Shown here: positions 1 through 8,770 of the stretch, piece by piece | How the letters are laid out: each line of letters starts with the position of its first letter | Position numbering within the stretch: position 1 is the first letter of the stretch | Origin: Arenicella sp047625975 | GTDB taxonomy: Bacteria > Pseudomonadota > Gammaproteobacteria > Arenicellales > Arenicellaceae | Direction of reading: 5' to 3' | Length of the DNA stretch: 64,000 nucleotides | NCBI GenBank assembly: GCA_047625975.1 | Contig: JBLHRL010000010.1 | Location: forward strand, 3,159 to 67,158 | Program-made: the position numbers and the translations under genes | Notes under the pieces: generated by a model | Database searches by the model: none | Told to the model about the DNA's origin: nothing | Seen by the model: only the letters and a program-made list of their open reading frames with translations

Positions 1-386
1 CATACGTCTACTGTGTAGGTATCTTGGTTATACGTCCTTACCTCAACGCCGAGCATATTGACTTGCTTTAATGCGGCGCTTGGTCCAGCACCTTTAGCGG
101 CAATAATAATATCTGGTTTAAGCGACATTAACCCTTCAGCGCCCATGCTGCGAAAGTAACCTACTTTTGGCAGCATTATTGCCGCTTCGGGGTAAAGACT
201 AGAGGTATCGACACCCACTAAGTGGTCGCCCAAACCTAGAGCGAAAAGGATTTCGGTAATGCTACCGCCGGCACTAATGATTCGAGTTTTATGGTTGTCT
301 TTTTTTGCGGAAGCCAGATGCGTTGCTGAGAAAATCAATAGCAAGCAAAGTATTGAAATCAGTGGTGATTTGACGTGTCTATTCAT
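1..386 (-). CDS. Heme ABC transporter substrate-binding protein, HmuT-like (C-terminus outside window)
   Basis: The reverse strand reads inward from an ATG at 386 and stays open to the window edge, so about 128 N-terminal residues are seen. They begin with a typical signal peptide (charged start, leucine-rich core, cleavage near LASA at residue 27). The lobe-1 sequence RIISAGGSITEILFALGLG follows, then VGVDTSSLYP and LPKVGYFRSMGAEGLMSLKPD, which is characteristic of periplasmic heme/cobalamin-type binding proteins of the HmuT group. In this family the protein captures heme in the periplasm and hands it to an HmuUV-type ABC importer; those genes would lie beyond the left edge. It diverges from a hemoglobin-type TonB receptor, with a Fur-like box between them, which favours heme over cobalamin. 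The truncation is due only to the window boundary. Confidence 0.85.
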   Translation of the reverse strand, partial: MNRHVKSPLISILCLLLIFSATHLASAKKDNHKTRIISAGGSITEILFALGLGDHLVGVDTSSLYPEAAIMLPKVGYFRSMGAEGLMSLKPDIIIAAKGAGPSAALKQVNMLGVEVRTYNQDTYTVDV

Positions 387-438
387 TTTGATTTTTTGAA
401 GAACCCAAGAAGCATTAAATTTACAATATGAGAATCTT

Positions 439-457
439 AATGCGAATGATTTGCATT
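439..457. promoter_or_regulatory. Candidate Fur box between hmuT-like and TonB receptor genes
   Basis: AATGCGAATGATTTGCATT is an imperfect 19-bp inverted repeat. Its core TGCGAAT-G-ATTTGCA (441-455) fits the 7-1-7 layout of Fur sites (TGATAAT-N-ATTATCA), with one mismatch between its two arms. It lies 53 bp from the HmuT-like start and about 90 bp from the TonB receptor start, in the position expected for shared iron repression of divergent genes. The sequence match is seen; binding by Fur is inferred. Confidence 0.65.
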
Positions 458-546
458 TGCAATTGTAGTTAGTTATATTTCTCGTTGATTGGGGCTTTTA
501 CGTAGCATTTTTATGAGCCCAGACAACCAAATCCTTATGTTTTCTA

Positions 547-2877
547 ATGTCGAGTAAATTTATGAGCAATCCTATTACTACCATGACTAGCAACACACGT
601 TTGATCAAAACTCCTATGGCTAAATCATTTTTGTCAGGCCGCATCAAAAAAGTACCCAGTTTTGCGGTATTTATTGGCTTAAGTCTACTCAGCACTGGCG
701 CATTGGCTGAGAAACAGCCAACAGGCAAAATCGAAGAAATTATTATTTCCTCAACCAGAACCGAAAAACTCACGTCTGAAGTGGCTAATACCGTTTCAGT
801 GATCGATGCGGCGCAAATTCAACGAGAGATCGCTAATAATATTGATGACTTGGTTCGATACGAGCCCGGTGTGTCAGTCGGTGGTGGTGGCCGCTTTGGA
901 CTGAGTAGCTTTTCAATTCGTGGTGTTGGCGGCGACCGAGTGCTTACCTTAGTAGATAGCACGCCAACCGCCGATGAATTTTCATTTGGGCCATTCTTGT
1001 CATCACGAAGAGACTTTGTCGATATCGATGCATTGAAAGCGGTAGAAATTGTGCGAGGGCCGGGCTCCAGCGTTTACGGCAGTAACGCCATTGGTGGAGT
1101 CGTTAACTTTATTACTAAAGAACCAATCGACTATCTGGGAGATAGGAACCTTGCTGGATCTGCTAAGGTTAGTTACAGCTCGGTTGATAAGAGTATTAAT
1201 ACTACCGTGCTGGCTGCTTTTGGTAACCAAACATGGTCAGGGATGGTGGTTGGAACACGCCGCGAAGGATCAGAAACAGAAACGTTCTTCGGTGATAACA
1301 CCGTTGGTTCGGCGCGTCGCGCACAAAACCCACAAGAAGCCGAAAACAATAATATCTACGCAAAGTTGGTTTACGCCCCGTCGGATTCTCAGAGTGTCAC
1401 CTTGGTCACTGAAAAATTTCAGGGCGATGCTGAAACTAAAGTATTAACCGCTGTCGGCGGTGTTTCCAGAGGAGTGCTTACTAACTCCGAGATCGGTACC
1501 GATCAACGAACGCGTGAGCGCTTAAGCTTAGATTACCGATTAAACACCGACAGCGTCTTATTTGAAACTATAAGCATGTTGGCCTATTTTCAAAACAGTG
1601 ATGCTGAACAAAATACCGTTGCTGAAAGACTTTCACGCGGTGCACTACAAGAACGCACAAGAGGCTCGTTTTATGAGCAAGAAAACGTCGGTATTCGTGT
1701 GCAGATGACTAAGGCTTTTGAGATTGGTAGAGTTGAACACGAGCTTATTTACGGAATAGACTACGATCAGAGTCAGACAACCACGCTACGAGAAGGCAAA
1801 ACTGTTGATCGAGCAAATGGAGCTCAATTACCCGAATTCACAAATTTTCCGACTCGTGATTTTCCTACCTCAGAATACACCAGTGTCGGTGCCTTCATTC
1901 AAGACGATATTTCGTTATTAGAAGGTCGGTTGCACATAATACCAGCGTTGCGTTATGACAGTTTTGAGCTGCAACCAACTGTTGATGCCATTTACCTTTC
2001 CGGTAACACCGGTTCGCCAACACCAGAAGGCTACGATAAATCGCAATTGTCATTTAAGATCGGTGTGGTCTATGACTTTAATGATCGTTGGTCTATGTTT
2101 GCCCAATACGCCGAGGGATTTCGAGCCCCACCACTTGATGCGGTCAACTCGGGGTTTACTAATTTTATCGGCGGCTATACCACATTACCTAATCCGGACC
2201 TGCTGCCAGAGCAAGGCGAAAGTGTTGAAATCGGGATACGCCGATACAGTGACGCGGGTAGCGTAGAGTTTACGGTCTATCAGAACACCTATGAAGACTT
2301 TATTGAAACCTTGGCTGTTCGGGGTTTTAACCTCGATACACGGTTGCTAGAGTTTCAGGCGCGTAACCTCGATCAAGCTGAGATATCAGGTTTTGAATTT
2401 AAAACTCAATATAACTTGGGCCAAGTATACTCTGACTTTGATGGCTTTCACCTTCGCGCAGCCTACGCCTACTCAGATGGAGAAAACCAACAAGACGGCA
2501 CGCCTTTAAATTCAATCGACCCACAGCAGTTGGTTGTCGGAGTCGGCTATGCTCCCGCCGACGATAAGTGGAGTATCGAAGCGGTAGTTGTTGCTACTGA
2601 TAGCAAAAGCTCCAGCGATATCGACGCAAGCTCATTACAAGCGCAAGGAGCTCCCTCGGTCATGCCTTTTGAGGCCTCTAGTTTCGTAACCTTAGATTTG
2701 ATTGGTCACTACAACATTAATGATAACGCCAGAATAAATTGGGGTGTTTTTAATGTTACTGACAAGCAGCATTTTCAATGGAGCGAAGAGTTCGTTCAAA
2801 ACCCGGCTACGACTAATTTTGATAGACTGACCGAGCCAGGTCGAAACTACTCTATTACGGTTAAGGTTAACTTTTAG
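547..2877 (+). CDS. TonB-dependent hemoglobin/heme receptor
   Basis: A 776-aa outer-membrane receptor. It has an N-terminal export signal whose hydrophobic part ends near LSTGALA (residue 54), a TonB box-like EEIIISSTRTEK, a plug domain to about residue 200, and a long beta-barrel ending in aromatic-terminated VKVNF. FRAP (near residue 527, in EGFRAPPLD) and a downstream NPDL (near 549) match the paired FRAP/NPxL motifs of heme and hemoglobin receptors (HutA/HmuR type). It would bind heme or hemoprotein outside the cell and import heme using TonB energy. The start is uncertain: M1 gives an unusually long leader, and the in-frame ATG at 616 would give a standard 31-residue signal peptide; neither has a clear ribosome binding site. 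A Fur-like box lies upstream and a heme-binding protein gene is divergent. Confidence 0.88.
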   Translation: MSSKFMSNPITTMTSNTRLIKTPMAKSFLSGRIKKVPSFAVFIGLSLLSTGALAEKQPTGKIEEIIISSTRTEKLTSEVANTVSVIDAAQIQREIANNIDDLVRYEPGVSVGGGGRFGLSSFSIRGVGGDRVLTLVDSTPTADEFSFGPFLSSRRDFVDIDALKAVEIVRGPGSSVYGSNAIGGVVNFITKEPIDYLGDRNLAGSAKVSYSSVDKSINTTVLAAFGNQTWSGMVVGTRREGSETETFFGDNTVGSARRAQNPQEAENNNIYAKLVYAPSDSQSVTLVTEKFQGDAETKVLTAVGGVSRGVLTNSEIGTDQRTRERLSLDYRLNTDSVLFETISMLAYFQNSDAEQNTVAERLSRGALQERTRGSFYEQENVGIRVQMTKAFEIGRVEHELIYGIDYDQSQTTTLREGKTVDRANGAQLPEFTNFPTRDFPTSEYTSVGAFIQDDISLLEGRLHIIPALRYDSFELQPTVDAIYLSGNTGSPTPEGYDKSQLSFKIGVVYDFNDRWSMFAQYAEGFRAPPLDAVNSGFTNFIGGYTTLPNPDLLPEQGESVEIGIRRYSDAGSVEFTVYQNTYEDFIETLAVRGFNLDTRLLEFQARNLDQAEISGFEFKTQYNLGQVYSDFDGFHLRAAYAYSDGENQQDGTPLNSIDPQQLVVGVGYAPADDKWSIEAVVVATDSKSSSDIDASSLQAQGAPSVMPFEASSFVTLDLIGHYNINDNARINWGVFNVTDKQHFQWSEEFVQNPATTNFDRLTEPGRNYSITVKVNF

Positions 2878-2938
2878 TTGGCCTGAAACTTTGTATTAAA
2901 ACGCCTAATATTAAAATCTCTACTTTGAAGTTAAGCTA

Positions 2939-4069
2939 ATGATTGATTACGTTTCACGCCCTTTAATTTTAAGTTATTTAATATCGTTGGTGGCGCTAAC
3001 GTTGGCTTCAGCTGCGTACGCAACCGAGAGAAAGTGCGAGGACAGTAGCTCATACTACGTGTTCAGTTGGCCTATTTCGGAAGGCTGTTATGGCCTTCCC
3101 CGAGGTGGTAACAGTAAAGGCGCTGATGTCGAGATTAGCCGTCAAGTTCATAAGGGTTGGGAGCAGATTCAAGACCCGAAAAACTCAAGTTTTGAACGCG
3201 ATCGATCCGCGATATTAGCAATGGCTGGCGGATATAAAGTAGAATTTAACTTTATAGAAACAGTCGGTTTTTCAGCTAATTTTAAACGTGACAAACCCTA
3301 TCATTCTTGGGGTACTGAATACGTTTATGTAATCGAAGATGAATCGGATTTCATAAGCTTGCAACACTTGATGGTTATGTACTTTAAGCAAGATGATGGA
3401 AGTATTTCTGAGGCAACAGTGATGAAGCATTGGCGGCAGGACTGGACCTATCAAGACAGTTCTCTGCTCGAATATCATCATAAAAATACGTGGGTCAATC
3501 GACAGCTCGATGCTAAGAAAGTAAAAGGTAAATGGAGCCAAGCGGTTTTTCAAGTTGATGATTCGCCTCGATATGAATCAATCGGTCGGTGGGTTCATAA
3601 TCCAAGTTTTTCAACATGGTTAAGCGCGACAACACGCCGACCTATGCCACGTAGAGAGTATAGCGTCAGGAAGGATTATGACGTATTAGAAGGATTTAAC
3701 CGCCACACCGTGACACGTCATGGCTGGGTTCAAGAAGAAGAAAACTGGAAGCTATCTCTCGACGATAAAGGTGATCCGAATGCCGATTACCCGTATCTTG
3801 CAAAAGAACAAGGCGTTGCTCGTTATCAATTAGTAAGTAATATTGATTTTACTCCTGGCGATCTTTATATGCAGAAGACGGCGGCGTTTTGGAAGGCTGT
3901 TCGAAGGCAATGGAGGGTGGTAATTAATGCCAATCACAAGCTATCATTAAAGCCAACTGTCGATGGCCAGCCGTTATTTATAACACTATTTAGTGCCGCT
4001 GAAACTGATCATAATACGGACGATATGAGTGCTTTGATTAACGCTACGATCTCAAAATATGTAAATTAG
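2939..4069 (+). CDS. Secreted DUF6607-type protein next to heme receptor
   Basis: A 376-aa protein with a signal peptide (cleavage near SAAYA, residue 28) followed by a tryptophan- and tyrosine-rich soluble region. Features include an early cysteine pair, the block LAMAGGYKVEFNFIETVGF, HWRQDWTYQD, and WSQAVFQVDDSPRYESIGRW. From memory this pattern fits DUF6607, a family of unknown function often found beside heme or siderophore TonB receptors; the family call is recognition, not a search. It starts 61 bp after the receptor on the same strand, so co-transcription from the Fur-controlled promoter is likely. A role in handling heme or hemoprotein at the cell surface or in the periplasm is inferred from position only. 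Confidence 0.65.
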   Translation: MIDYVSRPLILSYLISLVALTLASAAYATERKCEDSSSYYVFSWPISEGCYGLPRGGNSKGADVEISRQVHKGWEQIQDPKNSSFERDRSAILAMAGGYKVEFNFIETVGFSANFKRDKPYHSWGTEYVYVIEDESDFISLQHLMVMYFKQDDGSISEATVMKHWRQDWTYQDSSLLEYHHKNTWVNRQLDAKKVKGKWSQAVFQVDDSPRYESIGRWVHNPSFSTWLSATTRRPMPRREYSVRKDYDVLEGFNRHTVTRHGWVQEEENWKLSLDDKGDPNADYPYLAKEQGVARYQLVSNIDFTPGDLYMQKTAAFWKAVRRQWRVVINANHKLSLKPTVDGQPLFITLFSAAETDHNTDDMSALINATISKYVN

Positions 4070-4887
4070 CTGCAAGCTATTGTCATGATTCGAATTGTTT
4101 ACGGTTACAAAAATAGTCACAAACTTAGGTGGACCGCTCAGTGTGTGTAAATTGCTTCAATTAGAATACCTTACCGATACCACGGAAATAATTATTAACA
4201 GTGTCTTGTAATAAATTTAATAGTTTAAGTAAGCTACTTTTAATCAGGTTGTCGCGGTTTTTTCAGGGTCACCCTGAGTCAATTTGAAACCCTCTGCCGC
4301 CTTTCTGTTTGAAACGATATCTGGCGATTACGGCGAAGAAGGTATTGTATTTGTGGAATTTTTATTTGGTTATCAGCTTGTAACGCAATGTACGATTGAA
4401 GCGAAGGATCCGATAAAAGTATCCTTAGATTTAGCTTAATGACCTGGTTTAATATTCCCAACATTTTAGCAAACTTATTGGCTTTCAACACTCAATGTAG
4501 AACTTGGAGTGTAGTTGTTTGTTAATGGCGACGTTGCACAGCCCGACAAAGTAAGGGCTGTGAGTGCTATTAAATATAATTTTTTTATTATTGGTTGAAT
4601 TCTAAGTGGTGATTAGATTTAACCCCATATCGATAATTTTAATAATTAATCGAAAAAAATGTTTGAGTACTGAAAGACTAGTTATCAAAATACCGACCAT
4701 CTTATTTTTGTATTCTTTGGTTGTTTGTCCCTTGTAGGTTCACATTGTTAAGTACTAGCAATCAATCTATGTCAAGAAGTTTCTTTTTTACATCGCACTC
4801 ATCAAATATTTAATCGAGCCGCTTGCAATTTCGCATAATAGGGATATAGTTAAGCTTCTTAACTATTTAGCAACTTAAGCAAGTGTT
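4070..4887. other. 818-bp intergenic stretch without a convincing gene
   Basis: The stretch is AT-rich. I saw no ORF with protein-like composition on either strand; a 70-codon reverse ORF at 4279-4491 has no ribosome binding site or recognisable content. The only clear structure is the hairpin at 4537-4562. Promoter elements for the MarR gene presumably lie at the right end, near 4800-4880. Confidence 0.5.
4537..4562 (+). terminator. Hairpin, possible weak terminator
   Basis: CACAGCCC and GGGCTGTG form a perfect 8-bp stem around a 10-nt loop. A run of seven T residues follows only about 18 nt after the stem, too far for a standard intrinsic terminator. It could be a weak terminator, a small RNA end or an operator. 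Confidence 0.35.
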
Positions 4888-5334
4888 ATGAATCAATTAG
4901 AACTTGTATTGGCTACTTTCCGTGAATTCGGCATTGTGCAAGAAAGAGTGGACGCCATTTTTAAGAAAAAATTACCTACAGATCTGCCGACAGCGCAATT
5001 TAAGCTTTTGAATCACTTAGTGAACACCACTAATAAAGATGAAATGGTCAGTGATATTGCTAAAAATTCCCACGTCACACTATCCGCCATGAGTCAGGTG
5101 ATTAAGCAGGCCAAAAAAAATGGCTTCGTTAATCTGGTTTCACAACCCCAAGATGCTAGAAGAAAGAGCGTGGTGCTTACCGACCAGGGGCGCCGCGCAC
5201 ACCAATCAGCCCTTGAGCATTTCGATATTGATCTAAAAGCCCTGGCGGACAATTTCAGTGCTGCACAACTAGAGCAGCTTTATCGATTGAGCAATCAATT
5301 TAGAACCGTTTTTGAAGAGCAGAATCCAACTTAG
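4888..5334 (+). CDS. MarR family transcriptional regulator
   Basis: A 148-aa protein with the winged-helix layout of MarR regulators. N-terminal dimer helices are followed by a helix-turn-helix around residues 50-80 (VSDIAKNSHVTLSAMSQVIKQ) and the wing with the hallmark DARRKSVVLTDQGR near residues 90-105. A C-terminal dimer helix completes the usual length for the family. These dimers usually repress a neighbouring gene until a small ligand binds. Only 9 bp separate it from the next gene, so the two form an operon and the membrane protein downstream is the likely target. The ligand is not predictable from sequence. Confidence 0.88.
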   Translation: MNQLELVLATFREFGIVQERVDAIFKKKLPTDLPTAQFKLLNHLVNTTNKDEMVSDIAKNSHVTLSAMSQVIKQAKKNGFVNLVSQPQDARRKSVVLTDQGRRAHQSALEHFDIDLKALADNFSAAQLEQLYRLSNQFRTVFEEQNPT

Positions 5335-5343
5335 AACTAAATT

Positions 5344-6441
5344 ATGAATAATCTGAATCAAGCTGCCGCCGACGTGATCAAACAAACAAACGATTCTATG
5401 CTTAATAAACCTAAAGCAAATAAACGGTCTTGGGTCAGTATTAGCTTGATTAGCGCCTTAGTTGGAATGACTATTACGGGTGTTCTATCTTATGCGCTAA
5501 CCTATAGCGAGTCGATCGCAGGCATCCACACCTGGTTTGGAATCGCCTTTATATTTCTAATCATTTTTCATTTGCGCAATAACCTTAAAATGCTTATCAA
5601 TTATGTGTCTCAGCATAAGGGTAAGACATTTTTAAGTGTAAGCGTCGCCGGCGGACTAGCCATCACCATCGGGGTTTTATTGGCCTTGCCACCGTTTAGC
5701 CCGGTATTAGAGTTTGGTAAAAATCTGCGTAAATCTATGTCGGTAGAAGAGGGTAGTTTTCAAATACTAACCACCAATGTTGGCGATGCAGGGGTTCCGA
5801 TTCAGATAGAGCTACGTAAAGGTCTTCATTATGAATCTGAACCACAGCCATTGTTTCTAGGGCTTACCTATACCAGTACTCCCCAGGTTGCATTTTGGCT
5901 TGAGGATCTAGATGGGCGTTACATAAGCACTATTTATGTAACACAAAAGATCAGCAATGGTAGCTTTGTTGCTGCTGATGATATATTTAATACGGTAACC
6001 CGACCAGAAAGTTTGCCTTACTGGGCCCATCAGCGCGGCGTAAAATACGCGGGTAACTCGGTGATGCCAGCGACAAATAATACTGACCTAGACGGCATGA
6101 CCGGAGCTACCCCTTTAGGCAATTATGATGTTCGCAGTAAACTTGATACGGACTTGCGCCAGTTCAAGGTGATGATGGAAATCAACAGATCATACGACTT
6201 CAATAACGTTTACACTAAAGATAAGTATCCCGATGATGTCGTTTATAGTGGCTCAGGCTCATCAGGCCAGCCCTCGATTATCTACAGTGCTGAAATAAAC
6301 TTAGATGAAAATCAGCATACCTATATTATGGCGCCCATTGGACACGGCCATTATTCAGGTCAAAACGGTAAGCTCTATGACGACCTCGAGGGAATAGACA
6401 CGGCATTGCAGCTGGTGAAAAGAGTGCTCATCGACATTTAG
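5344..6441 (+). CDS. Membrane protein with DUF4405-like N-terminus and exported C-terminal domain
   Basis: A 365-aa protein. Residues about 28-130 hold three transmembrane segments with histidines at helix ends (IAGIHTWFGIAF, IIFHLRNNLKM), resembling the DUF4405 or cytochrome b561-like helical domain, which may bind heme. The remaining 235 residues form a soluble domain likely outside the inner membrane, with VAFWLEDLDGRYISTIYVTQK reminiscent of DUF2271 domains. It follows a MarR gene by 9 bp. A membrane redox role is plausible because both domain types tend to occur with PepSY and FMN-binding redox proteins, but the reaction is unknown. I am moderately sure of the topology and less sure of the domain names. 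Confidence 0.55.
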   Translation: MNNLNQAAADVIKQTNDSMLNKPKANKRSWVSISLISALVGMTITGVLSYALTYSESIAGIHTWFGIAFIFLIIFHLRNNLKMLINYVSQHKGKTFLSVSVAGGLAITIGVLLALPPFSPVLEFGKNLRKSMSVEEGSFQILTTNVGDAGVPIQIELRKGLHYESEPQPLFLGLTYTSTPQVAFWLEDLDGRYISTIYVTQKISNGSFVAADDIFNTVTRPESLPYWAHQRGVKYAGNSVMPATNNTDLDGMTGATPLGNYDVRSKLDTDLRQFKVMMEINRSYDFNNVYTKDKYPDDVVYSGSGSSGQPSIIYSAEINLDENQHTYIMAPIGHGHYSGQNGKLYDDLEGIDTALQLVKRVLIDI

Positions 6442-6546
6442 TAAGCAATAGATGCTGATGAGTTAAGTCGATAAAGCCCAATCATGGCGAACCAATTTTT
6501 CTAAACGCTGGCCTCTTCTCATCAATAGCCGTCGGCCAATATTTGG

Positions 6547-7722
6547 CTACATCACTTCGATTGCAATCGCGGTTGCCTCTCCACCACCAATACATAAGGC
6601 GGCGATGCCTTTGGTCTTTCCAAGTTTTTGCAATGCGTGAATAAGGGTGACAATTATACGTGCGCCAGAGGCCCCTAGCGGGTGACCAAGTGCGCAGGCA
6701 CCACCGTGTATGTTTACCTTTTCATAGTCGAGCTCTAGTTCTGCCATTGCCTGTATTGCAACTACCGCAAAGGCTTCGTTTATTTCGTACAAATCAACCT
6801 CATCTTTGTTCCAGCCAGTCTGTTCTAATACCTTTTGGATGGCGCCTATGGGTGCCAACGTAAATTCTTCGGGCTTCTGAGCATGGCTCGCATAAGCGCA
6901 TATTTTCGCCTCGGCAGTGCCGTTGTTTTGCTCCAACGCTTCTGCGCTCATAATCGTTAGCGCCGCTGCACCGTCTGAAATCGAGCTGGAATTTGCAGCT
7001 GTGATACTGCCATCTTTAACAAATGCGGGTTTTAGTGTGCGAATTTTCTCTGGTTTAGCTGTGTCGAGCTGTTCGTCATGACAGACCTCGGTCTCGCCTT
7101 TTCTGCTTTTAACGGTGACCGGAGTAATTTCATTGTTGAAGTAGCCGCCCTCTTTAGCTTCGGTTGCGCGTCTTAACGACTCTAAGGCATAGTCGTCCAT
7201 TTGTTCTCGGGTGATATTGAAACGGTCGGCCGTTTGTTGGCCAAACTCACCCATCAGTCGGCCGCTTTGGGCGTCTTCTAAGCCGTCAAGAAATAAGGAG
7301 TCTTTAGTCGCGTTATGGCCTAGTCTGTGACCTTGGCGAGCATTGCTTAACAAATAAGGTGCGTTTGTCATACTTTCCATACCGCCAGCAATAATGATCT
7401 CTGCGTGGCCGCATTGAATCGCGTCAGCGGCTAGCATCACCGCTTTCATACCGGACCCACAGACTTTGCTAACAGTGGTACACGTTGTGTGGTCAGACAA
7501 ACCGGCTTGTAACGCAGCTTGCCTGGCAGGTGCTTGGCCCAAGCCTGCGCTAACAACATTGCCGAAGTAGACTTCATCCACCTGGTCGTTTTTTAAGCCG
7601 GCTTTATCGAGCGAAGACCTTATTGCGATCGCGCCCAATTGCGGAGCGGTCATCGAGGTAAATGCTCCTTGAAATCCTGCCAGTGGCGTACGAGTGCTGG
7701 CGGTGATATAAATATCTTTCAT
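6547..7722 (-). CDS. Acetyl-CoA acetyltransferase (thiolase)
   Basis: A 391-aa enzyme of normal thiolase length. The nucleophilic cysteine is C88 in SKVCGSGMKAV; the other catalytic residues are H347 in ALGHPLGASGAR and C377 in ALCIGGGEA. The signature GGMESMTNAPY is also present. It would split acetoacetyl-CoA into two acetyl-CoA in the cytoplasm. It is the last gene of the leucine-degradation operon, 130 bp after HMG-CoA lyase, so it most likely finishes that pathway after activation of acetoacetate. No acetoacetate CoA-transferase or acetoacetyl-CoA synthetase is visible here, so that activation step must be encoded elsewhere. The reverse direction (polyhydroxyalkanoate or mevalonate supply) cannot be excluded. 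Confidence 0.92.
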   Translation of the reverse strand: MKDIYITASTRTPLAGFQGAFTSMTAPQLGAIAIRSSLDKAGLKNDQVDEVYFGNVVSAGLGQAPARQAALQAGLSDHTTCTTVSKVCGSGMKAVMLAADAIQCGHAEIIIAGGMESMTNAPYLLSNARQGHRLGHNATKDSLFLDGLEDAQSGRLMGEFGQQTADRFNITREQMDDYALESLRRATEAKEGGYFNNEITPVTVKSRKGETEVCHDEQLDTAKPEKIRTLKPAFVKDGSITAANSSSISDGAAALTIMSAEALEQNNGTAEAKICAYASHAQKPEEFTLAPIGAIQKVLEQTGWNKDEVDLYEINEAFAVVAIQAMAELELDYEKVNIHGGACALGHPLGASGARIIVTLIHALQKLGKTKGIAALCIGGGEATAIAIEVM

Positions 7723-7852
7723 ACTTTTGTTTCCGATTTTTTAATATTGGATCTGCGGTTGTTTGCGTCTGCCGGCGTAATTCCAAAATATTCCCCGATT
7801 TTTACGCCATTACGCAGTCGTAATTTAGACGCTCACTAGGGGAAATTTTTGT

Positions 7853-8770
7853 CTAAGTATTGCTGGCTCTTAATTTGCTAGTAATAGCCTGTGCGACCTT
7901 AGATTGATTAACTCGACCGAGCTGTTGAGAAATAAAATTACCGGCTGTGATTAACTTTTCAAGGTCGATGCCGGAGTCTAGGCCCAAGCCGTGGAGTAAA
8001 TAGACTAGATCTTCGCTGGCGACATTGCCACTGGCACCGGCCGCATACGGACAACCACCTAGGCCAGCAACAGAGCTATCAAAGGTGCGAATGTCGGCTT
8101 CTAGCGATTCGTAAATATTAGCGATAGCTTGGCCGTAGGTATCGTGACAATGAATGGCGATAGCGTGCCGCGGTATTTCACCGGCGACAACCTCGATGAC
8201 ATCACGTATTTTTTTTGGGGTGCCAACCCCGATCGTGTCACCTAAGGAAATTTCGTAGCAGCCTAAATCGAAAAGCTGCTTTGCTACAGCAGCAACGCTT
8301 CTAGGGCTAATATCGCCTTCATAGGGGCAGCCAACCACACACGATACATAGCCTCGGACCGTCAGATTTTGTGTCAGCGCTTGTTCGATTAAAGGCTTGA
8401 ATCGTTCGATGCTCTGATCTATCGAGCAGTTGATGTTTTTTTGTGAAAAGCTTTCTGATGCTGCGGCAAAGACGGCCACTTCATCTGCATTAGCGGTTAT
8501 GGCGTCTTGCAAACCTCTTAGGTTAGGAGTGAGAGCGCTATAGGTGACGGATTGCCGACGACTAATTTTGTCGAACACCTCTAGGCTGCTGGCCATTTGC
8601 GGTACCCATTTCGGTGATACAAAACTGCCAGTTTCAATTTTTTTTAGGCCAGTCGCTGATAATAAATTCACTAACTCAACTTTGTCATCGAGTTCTAACT
8701 TAGATTTTTCATTTTGCAGGCCATCACGCGGACCGACTTCGTAGACTGTGATTTTGTTTGCTGTGCTCAT
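7853..8770 (-). CDS. Hydroxymethylglutaryl-CoA lyase
   Basis: A 305-aa TIM-barrel enzyme of the HMGL-like family. It opens with VYEVGPRDGLQNEK (metal and substrate contacts) and has the HCHDTYGQAIANI metal-ligand histidines in the second half. The glycine-rich signature SVAGLGGCPYAAGASGN carries the catalytic cysteine. It cleaves HMG-CoA to acetyl-CoA and acetoacetate, the last dedicated step of leucine breakdown. Its ATG overlaps the stop of the upstream biotin-carboxylase subunit by 4 bp (ATGA), showing tight translational coupling in the liu operon. Confidence 0.93.
   Translation of the reverse strand: MSTANKITVYEVGPRDGLQNEKSKLELDDKVELVNLLSATGLKKIETGSFVSPKWVPQMASSLEVFDKISRRQSVTYSALTPNLRGLQDAITANADEVAVFAAASESFSQKNINCSIDQSIERFKPLIEQALTQNLTVRGYVSCVVGCPYEGDISPRSVAAVAKQLFDLGCYEISLGDTIGVGTPKKIRDVIEVVAGEIPRHAIAIHCHDTYGQAIANIYESLEADIRTFDSSVAGLGGCPYAAGASGNVASEDLVYLLHGLGLDSGIDLEKLITAGNFISQQLGRVNQSKVAQAITSKLRASNT

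Noticed and set aside
1049..1447. 132-codon plus-strand ORF inside the hemoglobin receptor gene
   Set aside because: It lies fully within the receptor in another frame, and its composition does not resemble a real protein.
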